64,000 nucleotides of DNA. Origin: Chloroflexota bacterium (GTDB lineage Bacteria; Chloroflexota; Dehalococcoidia; Lucifugimonadales; GCA-002723415). Each line of letters begins with the position of its first letter. Position 1 is the stretch's first letter. Positions 42,554-52,286 of this stretch are shown here, one piece after another. A model generated the notes under the pieces. That model searched no databases, was not told the origin of the DNA, and was given only the letters and a program-made list of their open reading frames with translations. Both the position numbers and the translations under genes were made by a program. The DNA lies in the NCBI GenBank assembly GCA_002723415.1, contig PBOA01000002.1, positions 13,600 through 77,599 of the forward strand, in the 5' to 3' direction.

Positions 42554-43408
42554 ATGGAAGAAATACAAGAATCATATATAGAATGTGAAAATCTTGTTAA
42601 AGAACATTATGAAAATTTTACTATAGGTTCTTGGTTTTTACCAAAAGATTATAGAAAATCCCTTTATGCAATTTATGCATTTTGCCGAACTGCTGATGAT
42701 ATAGGAGACTCATTATCAAAAAATAGTAATAATAAACTTAAAAATTTAGATAACTTAGAAACAGAAATTTATAAATGTTATAACAAAAATTACACACCTA
42801 AAAACCCATTTATGATAGCTTTACAACACACCATAAATGAATTTGAAATAGATATTGAACCTTTTCTGAAATTAATTGAAGCAAATAGGATTGATCAAAA
42901 AAAAATCCGTTATAATAATTTTCAAGAACTAGAGCATTATTGCAGGCATTCTGCGAACCCTGTAGGACATTTAGTATTAAATATATTCGGATATAAAGAT
43001 GATGTAAGAAAAAAACTTTCGGATTCTATATGTACAGCACTACAACTTACGAATTTCCTTCAAGGAATAAAATATGATTATAATTTAGGAAGAATATATA
43101 TACCTAAAGAAGATATGCAAATTTTCAATTGTACAGAAGAAGATCTAGTAAATCCTAATATTATTCCAAATTTTATTAAATTAATGGAATTTCAGACAAA
43201 TCGTGCGTATACTTTATTTAAAAAAGGTGAAGGTTTGTTCCCTTTAATCACAAGAAGATTTAGAATTGATTTAAGACTTTTCAGCTTCGGAGGAGTAAAA
43301 ATATTGAACAAAATAAAGTCTAACGGCTATGACGTTATCAACAATCAAATAAAACTCTCAAAAAAAGACAAACTCTCACTTATATTTAAAGCTATAATCA
43401 GCAAATAA
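42554..43408 (+). CDS. hpnC: HpnC-like squalene/phytoene synthase family protein
   Basis: The protein (284 aa) has the first aspartate-rich motif CRTADDIGD (about 43-51). The second site reads LTNFLQGIKYDYNLGRIYIP, where the first Asp of DxxxD is replaced by Gly; family members usually read QDxxxD. In the HpnCDE route HpnD makes presqualene diphosphate from two farnesyl diphosphates and HpnC converts it to hydroxysqualene. The order C-D-E supports that role. The missing Asp should be checked, since it normally helps bind Mg-diphosphate. Confidence 0.9.
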   Translation: MEEIQESYIECENLVKEHYENFTIGSWFLPKDYRKSLYAIYAFCRTADDIGDSLSKNSNNKLKNLDNLETEIYKCYNKNYTPKNPFMIALQHTINEFEIDIEPFLKLIEANRIDQKKIRYNNFQELEHYCRHSANPVGHLVLNIFGYKDDVRKKLSDSICTALQLTNFLQGIKYDYNLGRIYIPKEDMQIFNCTEEDLVNPNIIPNFIKLMEFQTNRAYTLFKKGEGLFPLITRRFRIDLRLFSFGGVKILNKIKSNGYDVINNQIKLSKKDKLSLIFKAIISK

Positions 43409-43412
43409 AACT

Positions 43413-44291
43413 ATGTATAATAATAACATTAACTATGCATACAAATATTGTGAAGATATTACTAAACAAAATGCTAAAAATTTTTACTATGCATTTAAAT
43501 TATTACCAAAACCTAAACGACTAGCAATTTATGCTACATATGCTTTCTGTAGAATTTGTGATGACATAGTAGATTCTTTAGATAAAAACGAATCTAAATT
43601 AGATAAATTAGATAAATTAAAAATTTCACTTATCAATATAAACTCAAAAAAAAATCATAATCCAATATTTTTAGCTCTATCTGATGCTATAACAAAATTT
43701 AACATACCCAAAAATTATTATTTAGAATTAATATTAGGAGTACAATCAGATATATCAAAGCATCGGTTTAATAATTTTAATGAATTATCTAAATATTGCT
43801 ATCAAGTTGCTTCAGTAGTTGGATTAATTTGTATTGAAATATTTGGATATAAAGATTCTAATGCCAAAAAACTTGCAATTGAGTTAGGCTATGCAATGCA
43901 AATAACTAATATACTTAGAGACTTAAAAGAAGATTTAACTCTTGGGAGAATATATATCCCATTAGATGAAATAAATAAATTCAATTATTCTGAAGATGAA
44001 TTATTAAAATCATTAACAAACGATAATTTTAAATTACTTATGAAATTTCAAGCAGAGCGAGCACAAAAATATTATACAAACTCAAAACCATTATTTAATA
44101 TGATAAATAAAGATTCTAGAGCATGTATAGAATTAATGCATCATACATATAATAAAATTTTAAACCTTATAATCGAACATAATTTCAACGTATTTGATCA
44201 ACGAATCAAAATTAGCAAATTTGAAAAAACAATAATCTTTATGAAACTATGGAAAAAAAATATAACAAACAAAATAATGATATTACAGTAA
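43413..44291 (+). CDS. hpnD: HpnD-like presqualene diphosphate synthase
   Basis: The protein (292 aa) has both aspartate-rich motifs intact: FCRICDDIVD and ITNILRDLKEDLTLGRIYIP. It starts 4 bases after the hpnC stop and overlaps the next gene by 43 bases. By family, it joins two farnesyl diphosphates to presqualene diphosphate; phytoene synthase is the alternative for this fold, but the paired hpnC and hpnE genes favour squalene. Confidence 0.9.
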   Translation: MYNNNINYAYKYCEDITKQNAKNFYYAFKLLPKPKRLAIYATYAFCRICDDIVDSLDKNESKLDKLDKLKISLININSKKNHNPIFLALSDAITKFNIPKNYYLELILGVQSDISKHRFNNFNELSKYCYQVASVVGLICIEIFGYKDSNAKKLAIELGYAMQITNILRDLKEDLTLGRIYIPLDEINKFNYSEDELLKSLTNDNFKLLMKFQAERAQKYYTNSKPLFNMINKDSRACIELMHHTYNKILNLIIEHNFNVFDQRIKISKFEKTIIFMKLWKKNITNKIMILQ

Positions 44292-45628
44292 CAATAATAG
44301 GTGGAGGATTATCTGGTATATCTGCTGCAATAAATCTAATGAACAAAGGATTTAAAATTAACTTGATTGAAAAAAGACCATATCTAGGTGGTCGAACTTT
44401 TTCATTTACTGAAAAAGTCACCCAAGATCAAGTTGATAATGGGCAACATTTATTTATGGGATGTTTTAAAAACTTTATAAACTTACTTAAATCATTATCA
44501 GTATATGATAAAGTCTATATTCAAAAAAATTTAAGGTCTGAAATTTTATCAGAAGGTAAAATTGGAATATTGAAAAGCTCGCCTTATCTAGGTAAATTCC
44601 ATATGCTACCTTCATTACTTAAATACCCACACCTGAATTTTAAAGATAAATTTAGAATATTGTACGGAATGATTAAGGCAGATTTAGTTAATTTAGAATC
44701 CGATAATGCAATCAGATTAGATAAGCTTACATTTGAAAAATGGTTGAAAAATAATTATCAGAATAAAAATACTATTAAACATATTTGGAATTTAATAATA
44801 CTACCCACTCTAAATGACGATATTAGTAATGTAAGTGCATATATGGGGCTTATGGTGATAAAAAACAGCATTTTAGCTAAACCAAAAGAATCAAGTTTAG
44901 GATTTAGTAAATTTGGACTTAGTCAATTGTTAGACAAACCTGTACAAAACTTCATCAAAGAATCCAAAGGGGAAATCTTTTTAAACAAAACAGTCAAATC
45001 ACTAAATTTCAAGAATAACAAACTCGAAAACATAAAGATTTCTAAAGATATAGTCATTAAATCAGATTTTTATATTTTTGCTATACCTTTTAATGAATTA
45101 ACCAACTTATTCACAAAAAATATTCTGAATGAAAACAATCTAAATACAATATCTAATCTATCTTTTTCTCCAATAATTGCAATACATTTATGGTTTGATA
45201 AAATAATTATGGGCCAAGAATTCCTAGCATTATTAGAAAGCCCTTTGCAATGGGTATTCAATAGAAATAAAATAGAAGATAAATCTAACCTCACAAATCA
45301 ACATTTATGTATATCCATCAGTGGTGCTTCAGATTTAATTAATTTATCCAAAAATGAATTGATTAAATTATCTTTAAAAGAAATAAGAAAGCATTTCCCA
45401 GTCGCAAATTCGTCTAAATTAATTCAATCAATAGTTATCAAAAATTCTAATGCAACAATCCGGCATCTTCCTAATTCTTATTCATATAGACCAAAAAATA
45501 AAACCAGCATAAATAATCTATATTTAGCTGGCGACTGGACGAAAACTGGTTGGCCTTCAACTATGGAAGGAGCAGTAAAAAGTGGCATCGATTGCTCATC
45601 AGAATTAATAAAAAATTTAAGCCAATAA
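44249..45628 (+). CDS. hpnE: HpnE-like hydroxysqualene dehydroxylase (FAD-dependent)
   Basis: The protein (459 aa) has an N-terminal FAD-binding motif TIIGGGLSGISAAI (about 15-28) and the following EKRPYLGGRTFS, and ends in LYLAGDWTKTGWPSTMEGAVKSG, the classic amine-oxidase/HpnE end. It would reduce hydroxysqualene to squalene. It starts within hpnD (43-base overlap), the longest overlap in the window. No squalene-hopene cyclase is in the window. Confidence 0.93.
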   Translation: MEKKYNKQNNDITVTIIGGGLSGISAAINLMNKGFKINLIEKRPYLGGRTFSFTEKVTQDQVDNGQHLFMGCFKNFINLLKSLSVYDKVYIQKNLRSEILSEGKIGILKSSPYLGKFHMLPSLLKYPHLNFKDKFRILYGMIKADLVNLESDNAIRLDKLTFEKWLKNNYQNKNTIKHIWNLIILPTLNDDISNVSAYMGLMVIKNSILAKPKESSLGFSKFGLSQLLDKPVQNFIKESKGEIFLNKTVKSLNFKNNKLENIKISKDIVIKSDFYIFAIPFNELTNLFTKNILNENNLNTISNLSFSPIIAIHLWFDKIIMGQEFLALLESPLQWVFNRNKIEDKSNLTNQHLCISISGASDLINLSKNELIKLSLKEIRKHFPVANSSKLIQSIVIKNSNATIRHLPNSYSYRPKNKTSINNLYLAGDWTKTGWPSTMEGAVKSGIDCSSELIKNLSQ

Positions 45629-45646
45629 CTCCTATTTTTTTCAGGA

Positions 45647-45675
45647 TTGACCTAACTAATAATAAAATATAAGAT
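45647..45675 (+). promoter_or_regulatory. Candidate suf promoter
   Basis: TTGACC (45647-45652) and TAAGAT (45670-45675) are 17 bases apart. The start of transcription would be near 45682, immediately before the palindrome at 45688-45712. The only alternative -10 (TATAAG) is at 15 bases. Confidence 0.5.
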
Positions 45676-45687
45676 TATATATAGGCG

Positions 45688-45712
45688 ATTGTTGATCATA
45701 GAGGTCAACAAT
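45688..45712. promoter_or_regulatory. Palindromic operator candidate before sufB
   Basis: ATTGTTGA (45688-45695) and TCAACAAT (45705-45712) are perfect inverted arms around 9 bases, just downstream of the candidate promoter and 28 bases before the sufB start. An Rrf2-type regulator with cluster-binding cysteines is encoded in the same operon (49801-50265), which would bind such a site in the IscR/SufR manner. Binding is inference. Confidence 0.5.
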
Positions 45713-45739
45713 ATCAGTTTATAAAATATAAAGGAGTTT

Positions 45740-47200
45740 ATGGCAAATCAAAAGATCATATCTAGAAAAACTAAATTAGAAGATGAACAATATAAATGGG
45801 GATTTGAACTTGATATTGATTCAGAAACAGCCCCAAAAGGCATAAATCCCGAAATAATTAAATTTATTTCTACCAAAAAGAAGGAACCAGAATGGATGTA
45901 TGAATGGAGAATAAAAGCATACAACCATTGGATCAAAAAAAGTGATGATGAACCAAGCTGGGCTAATATAAATTACCCTAAAATCAATTACCAAGACATA
46001 ATATATTATGCAGCCCCCAAATCTAGTGATTCTGCTCCTAAAAGCCTTGATGATGTCGACCCAGAATTAATAACAGCATTTAATAAATTAGGCATTCCAC
46101 TAGAAGAGCAAAAAAAGTTAACTGGTGTAGCAGTTGATGCAGTTTTAGACAGTGTCTCCGTAGCAACAACATATAAAGATATGCTAAAAAAAGCTGGTGT
46201 GATATTTTGCTCAATGAGTGAAGCCATTCAAAACCATCCAGAATTAGTTAAAAAATATCTTGGATCAGTAGTGCCTTATAGTGACAATTTTTTTGCGACA
46301 CTAAATTCCGCTGCTTTTACAGATGGTTCATTTGTTTATGTACCACCAAAAGTTCGATGCCCTATTGAATTAATGACTTATTTCAGAATTAACCAGGAAG
46401 ATTCCGGACAATTCGAAAGAACTCTAATTATTGCTGATGAAGGTAGTTATGTTAGCTACTTAGAAGGATGTACTGCACCAATGAGAAAAACTAGTCAACT
46501 TCATGCAGCAGTTGTTGAATTAGTAGCATTAAAAGATGCAGAAATAAAATATTCCACATTACAGAACTGGTATCCTGGCAATAAAGATGGCGAAGGTGGA
46601 GTATATAATTTTGTTACTAAAAGAGGTAATTGCAAAGGGCAAAATTCAAAAATCTCATGGACTCAAGTAGAAACTGGATCATCCATTACTTGGAAATATC
46701 CTAGTGTAATACTACAAGGGGATAATTCTGTTGGAGAATTTTATTCTGTTGCGTTAGTAAATAATTTTCAACAAGCAGATACTGGAACAAAGATGATTCA
46801 TGTAGGGAAAAATACTAAAAGTACAATAATAGCAAAAGGTATTTCAGCTGGTAGCGCACAAAACACATATAGAGGACAGGTTAAAGTATTACCCTCTGCA
46901 AAAAAAGCAAAAAATTTTACTCAGTGTGACTCTCTCTTAATTGGAAATAAATGTGGAGCACATACAATTCCATATATTGAAGTAAATAACCCAACAGCAC
47001 AAATGGGTCATGAAGCTACAACTTCAAAGGTAAATGATGATCAATTATTTTATCTACAACAAAGAGGTATATCCTTGGAAGAAGCAAACTATATGATAAT
47101 AAATGGATTCTGTAGAGGTATTTTTAAAGAACTTCCATTTGAATTTGCTATGGAAGCTTCGCAATTATTAAAAGTAAGCTTGGAAGGAACAGTAGGTTAA
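45740..47200 (+). CDS. sufB: Fe-S cluster scaffold subunit SufB
   Basis: The protein (486 aa) is the core scaffold of the SUF system. Motifs include [39 protein letters not shown], and the C-terminal [21 protein letters not shown] typical of SufB/SufD. AAAGGAG lies close before ATG. It forms SufBC2D with the next two gene products and starts the operon. Confidence 0.97.
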   Translation: MANQKIISRKTKLEDEQYKWGFELDIDSETAPKGINPEIIKFISTKKKEPEWMYEWRIKAYNHWIKKSDDEPSWANINYPKINYQDIIYYAAPKSSDSAPKSLDDVDPELITAFNKLGIPLEEQKKLTGVAVDAVLDSVSVATTYKDMLKKAGVIFCSMSEAIQNHPELVKKYLGSVVPYSDNFFATLNSAAFTDGSFVYVPPKVRCPIELMTYFRINQEDSGQFERTLIIADEGSYVSYLEGCTAPMRKTSQLHAAVVELVALKDAEIKYSTLQNWYPGNKDGEGGVYNFVTKRGNCKGQNSKISWTQVETGSSITWKYPSVILQGDNSVGEFYSVALVNNFQQADTGTKMIHVGKNTKSTIIAKGISAGSAQNTYRGQVKVLPSAKKAKNFTQCDSLLIGNKCGAHTIPYIEVNNPTAQMGHEATTSKVNDDQLFYLQQRGISLEEANYMIINGFCRGIFKELPFEFAMEASQLLKVSLEGTVG

Positions 47201-47203
47201 TTA

Positions 47204-47983
47204 ATGAAAAAAAATAAACCATTAATAGAAATAAAAAATCTACACGTTTCCGTAGATGATGGTATAAAAATATTAAATGGAATAAATTTAACTATTAACT
47301 ATGGGGAAGTTCATGTAATAATGGGACCTAATGGATCAGGCAAAAGTACTCTCGCAAATGTTCTATCTGGCAGACCTGGATACAACGTTGATGATGGAGA
47401 AATACTTTTCAAAGGAGAAAATATTATTTCACTTGATCCAGAAATACGTGCTAGAAATGGAATGTTTCTAGCATTTCAATACCCAATGGAATTACCTGGA
47501 GTAAGAACATGGCAATTTTTAAAATCTTCAGTCGACGCAATTAGGTTACATAATGAACTACCTGAATTAAAAATTAAAGAGTTTGATAAGTTACTAGAAG
47601 AAAAAAAAGACATTGTCGAAATGAATTCAGAATTATTAAAAAGATCAGTGAATGAAGGTTTTTCAGGAGGTGAAAAAAAGCGCAACGAGATTCTTCAACT
47701 TTCTCTTTTAAACCCTACTTTTGCTATGCTTGATGAGACTGACTCTGGATTAGATATTGATGCATTACAAATTGTAGCTAAAGGAGTTAAAAGTTTTCAC
47801 AATAACACTAATTCAGTTATGCTAGTTACTCATTACCAAAGAATATTAAATCATCTTAACCCAGACTACATCCATGTATTAATAGACGGTCAAATAGTAA
47901 AATCTGGCAACAAATCTCTTTCACTTGAACTTGAATCAAAAGGGTACGAATGGATTAGAGAATCTATTTCAAAAGAATCTTAA
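47204..47983 (+). CDS. sufC: Fe-S assembly ATPase SufC
   Basis: The protein (259 aa) is an ABC-type ATPase with Walker A GPNGSGKST (41-49), the SufC signature FSGGEKKRNEILQL and Walker B FAMLDETDSGLDIDAL. It drives conformational change of SufB and SufD during cluster assembly. Its ATG lies 3 bases after the sufB stop. Confidence 0.97.
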   Translation: MKKNKPLIEIKNLHVSVDDGIKILNGINLTINYGEVHVIMGPNGSGKSTLANVLSGRPGYNVDDGEILFKGENIISLDPEIRARNGMFLAFQYPMELPGVRTWQFLKSSVDAIRLHNELPELKIKEFDKLLEEKKDIVEMNSELLKRSVNEGFSGGEKKRNEILQLSLLNPTFAMLDETDSGLDIDALQIVAKGVKSFHNNTNSVMLVTHYQRILNHLNPDYIHVLIDGQIVKSGNKSLSLELESKGYEWIRESISKES

Positions 47984-47993
47984 AGAATAAATA

Positions 47994-49325
47994 ATGAACA
48001 CAAACTTACCCGAACAATATACTCAAGACTATAAATATTTAAATAATCAAATTGAAAAAATACAACCTAAGTGGTTAAATGAGATTAGAAATAAAGCCTT
48101 TTCAAATTTATCTAAAATTGGATTTCCTACGCAACGAAAAGGTAATGAAAAGTGGAAATATACTAATATATCTAAATTAGCCAAAAGTTCTTTTTCTTTT
48201 GAGTCTGAAGAAAGTCCATATATTCCAAACAAAAATTTTATTACCAATGATTCTGATTGGACAAATTTAATATTTCTAAATGGTAAATTATTAAATAATA
48301 TTTCCAATTTTCAAAAAGCCGATAATAACATCACCATATCTAAATTCACAGATGCTTTAAAAAACCCAAAAACATCACAATTAATAAAAACCCATTTGTC
48401 AAAATACTCCCAAGTAGAAAGTGATGGTTTTACATCATTAAACACTGCATTTATAAATGATGGTATTTTAATAAACATTCATCAAGATACTCATATAACA
48501 AAACCAATTCATATTTCTTTTATATCACATTCAAATGAGACTCCTACTGTTTCATATCCTCGAATATTAATAATAGCTAACAAAAATAGCTCTTCAAACA
48601 TTATAGAAAGTTATATTGGAGATTCGAAAATAGACAGTTTTACCAACTCTGTATCTGAAATAGTATTAGATGATTCAGCAAAAATTTCACATTATAGACT
48701 TTTAAATGAAAGTGATAATACTTATCATATTGAATCTTCAAGAGTAACATTAAAAAGGAACTCTAATTTTGAATCTAACTCATTTTCTAGGAGTTCAAAA
48801 TTAGGACGATATGACCTCAAAGTAAATATTGAAGGCGAAAATGCTTATTGTAACCTTAGTGGATTATATTTAACATCAGGGAATCAACATATAGATAACT
48901 TTATCAATATTGATCATATAAAACCAAAAGGCACAAGTAGGCTTAATTATAAAGGCATATTAACTGAAAAATCTAGAGCTGTATTTGGAGGAACTGTATG
49001 GGTAAGAGAAGGAGCAATACATACTGACTCTATTCAATCAGATAAAAATCTTTTACTATCTGAAGAAGCAGAAGTTGATAGTAAACCCGCATTATTTATA
49101 TATGCAGATGATGTACAATGTGCACATGGAGCTACAGCAGGAAATATTGACGCCGAAACAATATTTTACATGAGAAGTAGAGGTATTGATTTAGAAACAG
49201 CCAGTAAGTTATTAATTAATGGATTTGCAAACGAAATTATAAATAATGTTGATATTCCTGAACTTAAACAGCAATTAGAAAAATTATTCTTGGAATCCTT
49301 GCCTAAATATAAATTGGACTTTTAA
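47994..49325 (+). CDS. sufD: Fe-S assembly protein SufD
   Basis: The protein (443 aa) is the SufD partner of SufB. The N-terminal part has GNEKWKYTNISKLAK and the C-terminal core has GRYDLKVNIEGENAYC, CAHGATAGNIDAETIFYMRSRG and GFANEIINNV. It starts 10 bases after sufC. The call is secure. Confidence 0.96.
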   Translation: MNTNLPEQYTQDYKYLNNQIEKIQPKWLNEIRNKAFSNLSKIGFPTQRKGNEKWKYTNISKLAKSSFSFESEESPYIPNKNFITNDSDWTNLIFLNGKLLNNISNFQKADNNITISKFTDALKNPKTSQLIKTHLSKYSQVESDGFTSLNTAFINDGILINIHQDTHITKPIHISFISHSNETPTVSYPRILIIANKNSSSNIIESYIGDSKIDSFTNSVSEIVLDDSAKISHYRLLNESDNTYHIESSRVTLKRNSNFESNSFSRSSKLGRYDLKVNIEGENAYCNLSGLYLTSGNQHIDNFINIDHIKPKGTSRLNYKGILTEKSRAVFGGTVWVREGAIHTDSIQSDKNLLLSEEAEVDSKPALFIYADDVQCAHGATAGNIDAETIFYMRSRGIDLETASKLLINGFANEIINNVDIPELKQQLEKLFLESLPKYKLDF

Positions 49326-49326
49326 T

Positions 49327-49779
49327 ATGTATAATTTAGAAGAACTCTATCAAGAAGTGATTATAGACCATAATCAAAGACCTCGTAATTTTGGAAAATT
49401 AGATAGTGCAAATAAAACTGCTGAAGGATACAACCCATTATGTGGAGATCAAATTACTCTATATATTGAATTTAACGATACAGTCATTAAAGAAATTAAA
49501 TTTTATGGTTCAGGTTGTGCAATATCTAAAGCATCAGCTTCATTAATGACTGAATCAATTAGTGGTAAAAAAAAATCTGAAGCAATGGTTATTTTTAATA
49601 ATTTCAGAAATATGATAACCAAAACATCTGAATCAAAATTTGATCCAGATATATTAGGAGATTTGGAAATTTTAAAAGGGGTTTCTAATTTTCCAGCAAG
49701 AATTAAATGCGCTACATTAGCTTGGCACACACTAAAATCTATGTTAGACAACAATGATCAAACAGTAACTACTGAATAA
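49327..49779 (+). CDS. sufU: Scaffold/sulfur-accepting protein SufU (IscU-like)
   Basis: The protein (150 aa) has three conserved cysteines: NPLCGDQITLY, GSGCAISKASAS and RIKCATLAWHTL, with the insertion between the second and third that marks SufU and not IscU. SufU takes sulfur from SufS with a zinc-bound site. Its ATG directly follows the sufD stop. A paralogue lies at 51818-52258. Confidence 0.95.
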   Translation: MYNLEELYQEVIIDHNQRPRNFGKLDSANKTAEGYNPLCGDQITLYIEFNDTVIKEIKFYGSGCAISKASASLMTESISGKKKSEAMVIFNNFRNMITKTSESKFDPDILGDLEILKGVSNFPARIKCATLAWHTLKSMLDNNDQTVTTE

Positions 49780-49800
49780 AAAATCAATTAAGGCTATAAT

Positions 49801-50265
49801 ATGCACATACCAATTAAAGTAGACTACGCAGTAAGAGCTCTAGTAGATATTGCTATATATTCTAAAAAATCTCCTTCCAGAACCTTGGACATTTCAAAAA
49901 GAACATTTATACCTAAACCCTACTTATCTCAAGTTTTACTTATTTTAAATAAAAATGGCTTAGTGAAAAGCTATAGAGGACCAAAAGGTGGACATACACT
50001 TGCAAAAGATCCTTCTCAAATCACACTAGAATTAATTATGAATACGATTCATAAAAAAGATTATGTAGTAACGTGTTTAAATTTAAAAGAAAATTGTTGT
50101 GACTATCTATCAATATGTGCACAACGAAAAATATGGAACCAAATAGAACTCACAATAAATTCAATATTAAACCAAACAACAATTTCTGATCTAGTAAACG
50201 AAACTTTTAAGTTGATACCTAATTATAATGAACAAAATTTCCTTGAACCTTTATTAACGGAGTAA
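49801..50265 (+). CDS. Rrf2-family regulator (IscR/SufR-type)
   Basis: The protein (154 aa) has an Rrf2 winged helix (DYAVRALVDIA, SRTLDISKRTFIPKPYLSQVL, GLVKSYRGPKGGHTLAKDP) and, in the C-terminal part, cysteines in CLNLKENCCDYLSIC that could bind an Fe-S cluster. As it is inside the suf operon it probably senses cluster status and represses the operon, by binding the palindrome at 45688-45712. AAGG lies 7 bases before ATG. Confidence 0.92.
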   Translation: MHIPIKVDYAVRALVDIAIYSKKSPSRTLDISKRTFIPKPYLSQVLLILNKNGLVKSYRGPKGGHTLAKDPSQITLELIMNTIHKKDYVVTCLNLKENCCDYLSICAQRKIWNQIELTINSILNQTTISDLVNETFKLIPNYNEQNFLEPLLTE

Positions 50266-50267
50266 AT

Positions 50268-50573
50268 ATGAGCTTAATTAATATATGCAAATATACTGAA
50301 ATACCTAATGGCTCAAAAAAGAAATTTGAAATCAATGATAAAGAAATAATCATATTCAATATAAACAATCATCTATTTCCTATTGATAATAACTGTTCTC
50401 ATGATGAAGCATCATTAGAAAACGGCACATTAGATGAATATGAAATAGAATGCCCTATGCATGGTGCCAAATTTGACGTTCGAACAGGTGAAGTTACTTG
50501 TCTACCAGCTGTTAGTGAAATAAAAACATACAAAATTGAAATTATTGATGACTTCATAATGTTAGAAATCTGA
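50268..50573 (+). CDS. Rieske-type 2Fe-2S ferredoxin
   Basis: The protein (101 aa) has both Rieske motifs: NNCSHDEASLENG (CxH) and CPMHGAKFDVRTG (CxxH), so it should bind a 2Fe-2S cluster with two Cys and two His. It is a small soluble ferredoxin-like protein, similar to the small Rieske subunits of aromatic dioxygenases and to the SUF-linked Rieske proteins. GGAG is 6 bases before ATG. It may supply electrons for cluster assembly. Confidence 0.93.
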   Translation: MSLINICKYTEIPNGSKKKFEINDKEIIIFNINNHLFPIDNNCSHDEASLENGTLDEYEIECPMHGAKFDVRTGEVTCLPAVSEIKTYKIEIIDDFIMLEI

Positions 50574-50595
50574 ATTTTTTAAACTTGGAGATAAA

Positions 50596-51828
50596 ATGTT
50601 AGATATTAATAAAATACGTAATGACTTCCCAATATTATCAAGAAAAATAAATGGCAAACCTTTAATATACTTCGATAATGCAGCTACAACGCAAAAACCA
50701 ATATCAGTCATTAATTCATTAACAGATTTTTACACAACATATAATTCTAATGTTCATAGAGGTGTCCATACATTAAGTATGCAATCAACTGATTTATTTG
50801 AAGAAGCTAGAAATAGAGTTGCTAAATTTATTAATTCACAAAGATCTGAATCTATAATATGGACAAGAAATACTACTGAAGGAATAAATTTAGTTGCTAA
50901 TGCTTGGGGGAAAAAAAATATTACCCCGGGAGATGAAATCGTAGTTACTGCCATGGAACATCATAGTAACCTTGTCCCGTGGCAAATACTAGCAGAAACT
51001 AATAAAGCCAAATTAGTAATAATTCCAATAAACGATGATGGAACTTTAAACCTAAATAATATTGATACTATTATCAATTCAAAAACAAAAATTGTTTCTG
51101 TAGTTCACATGTCAAATTCTTTAGGAACAATTAATCCAATCCATGAATTATGTGAAAAAGCACACAAAGTTGGTGCAAAATTCTTGTTAGATGGAGCTCA
51201 AAGTGCACCTCACATGCCTATTAATGTAAAAGATTATGATTGTGACTTCCTGGTATTTTCAGGCCATAAAATGCTTGGGCCAACTGGTATTGGAGTATTA
51301 TATGTAAAACCTGATATTTTGGAAAATATGGAGCCTTTTCTAACAGGTGGAGAAATGGTTTTAGAAGTTTCTTATGAAAAAGCTTCCTGGAATGAATTAC
51401 CTATGAAATTCGAAGCTGGAACTCCTAATATAGCAGATGCTATCGCATTAGGAGAAGCGATAATATATCTAGAAAAAATAGGAATGGAACAAATACGAGA
51501 ACACGAAATAGAATTAACTAATTATGCTTTAAATAAATTTGAAAAACTAAATAATTTAACTTTATTTGGCCCATTAGATTCCTCTATTCGTGGTGGCATA
51601 TTTTCATTCCATTCAGAATATATTCATCCACACGACTTAGGAACTTTCCTTGACAATGAGGGAATAGCTATTAGAACTGGACATCACTGTACTATGCCAT
51701 TAATACGTAGTTTAAATATACCTGCAACAAGCAGAGCAAGTTTTTACATCTATAATACAAAAGATGAAATAGATTATTTTATTCAATCCTTGCAAAATGC
51801 AATTAAATATTTTACTCATGACAAATAA
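50596..51828 (+). CDS. sufS: Cysteine desulfurase SufS
   Basis: The protein (410 aa) is a class II cysteine desulfurase. The PLP lysine is Lys225 in FSGHKMLGPTG, His122 in EHHSNLVPW stacks on PLP, and the persulfide-bearing Cys is in RTGHHCTMP. N-terminal YFDNAATTQKP is also typical. GGAG lies 6 bases before ATG. It supplies sulfur to SufU and SufBCD encoded around it. Confidence 0.96.
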   Translation: MLDINKIRNDFPILSRKINGKPLIYFDNAATTQKPISVINSLTDFYTTYNSNVHRGVHTLSMQSTDLFEEARNRVAKFINSQRSESIIWTRNTTEGINLVANAWGKKNITPGDEIVVTAMEHHSNLVPWQILAETNKAKLVIIPINDDGTLNLNNIDTIINSKTKIVSVVHMSNSLGTINPIHELCEKAHKVGAKFLLDGAQSAPHMPINVKDYDCDFLVFSGHKMLGPTGIGVLYVKPDILENMEPFLTGGEMVLEVSYEKASWNELPMKFEAGTPNIADAIALGEAIIYLEKIGMEQIREHEIELTNYALNKFEKLNNLTLFGPLDSSIRGGIFSFHSEYIHPHDLGTFLDNEGIAIRTGHHCTMPLIRSLNIPATSRASFYIYNTKDEIDYFIQSLQNAIKYFTHDK

Positions 51829-52258
51829 TCTAGATCAAATTTATGATGAAGTTATTTTAAATCATTGTAAAAATCCTCGTAATAATCGAACCATACTAAA
51901 TCCTAATATTATTTGTAAAGCAATTAATCCATTCTGTGGAGATGAAGTAAATTTAGAACTTAGGTCAAATTCTAAAAACACAATATTACTAGTAGGTATA
52001 AAAAGTATAGGTTGTGCTATAAACCAAGCTTCAAGTTCAATGTTGTCTGAACTCATTTATGGCAAAACATTAACAGAAATATTTAGATTGTATAACATTT
52101 TTGATTCTATGATGAAAGAAAAAAATGTTAAAGAAAACGAATTGAATAAACTTGGCGAATTAAATAGACTTAAAATAATTAAAGAACATCCAATAAGAAT
52201 AAAATGTTGTTTACTATCTTGGAAAACTCTTGTAGACGAAATTAATATATATATATAA
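51818..52258 (+). CDS. Second SufU-like scaffold protein
   Basis: The protein is a SufU paralogue with all three Cys: NPFCGDEVNLEL, SIGCAINQASSSML and RIKCCLLSWKTL, and the same insertion. I start at ATG 51818 (146 aa), which overlaps the sufS stop by 11 bases; the in-frame ATG at 51797 would add seven residues inside sufS. There is no clear ribosome binding site, so coupling to sufS is likely. Its identity to the first SufU is visibly moderate, mainly around the cysteines. It may be a second sulfur carrier or a spare copy; the function is inferred from the family. Confidence 0.85.
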   Translation: MTNNLDQIYDEVILNHCKNPRNNRTILNPNIICKAINPFCGDEVNLELRSNSKNTILLVGIKSIGCAINQASSSMLSELIYGKTLTEIFRLYNIFDSMMKEKNVKENELNKLGELNRLKIIKEHPIRIKCCLLSWKTLVDEINIYI

Positions 52259-52286
52259 ACACCAATATAAAACTTTAAATATAACG

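Noticed and set aside
51797..51817. Upstream ATG at 51797 for the second sufU
   Set aside because: The extra residues do not match SufU starts; the first SufU aligns with ATG 51818.
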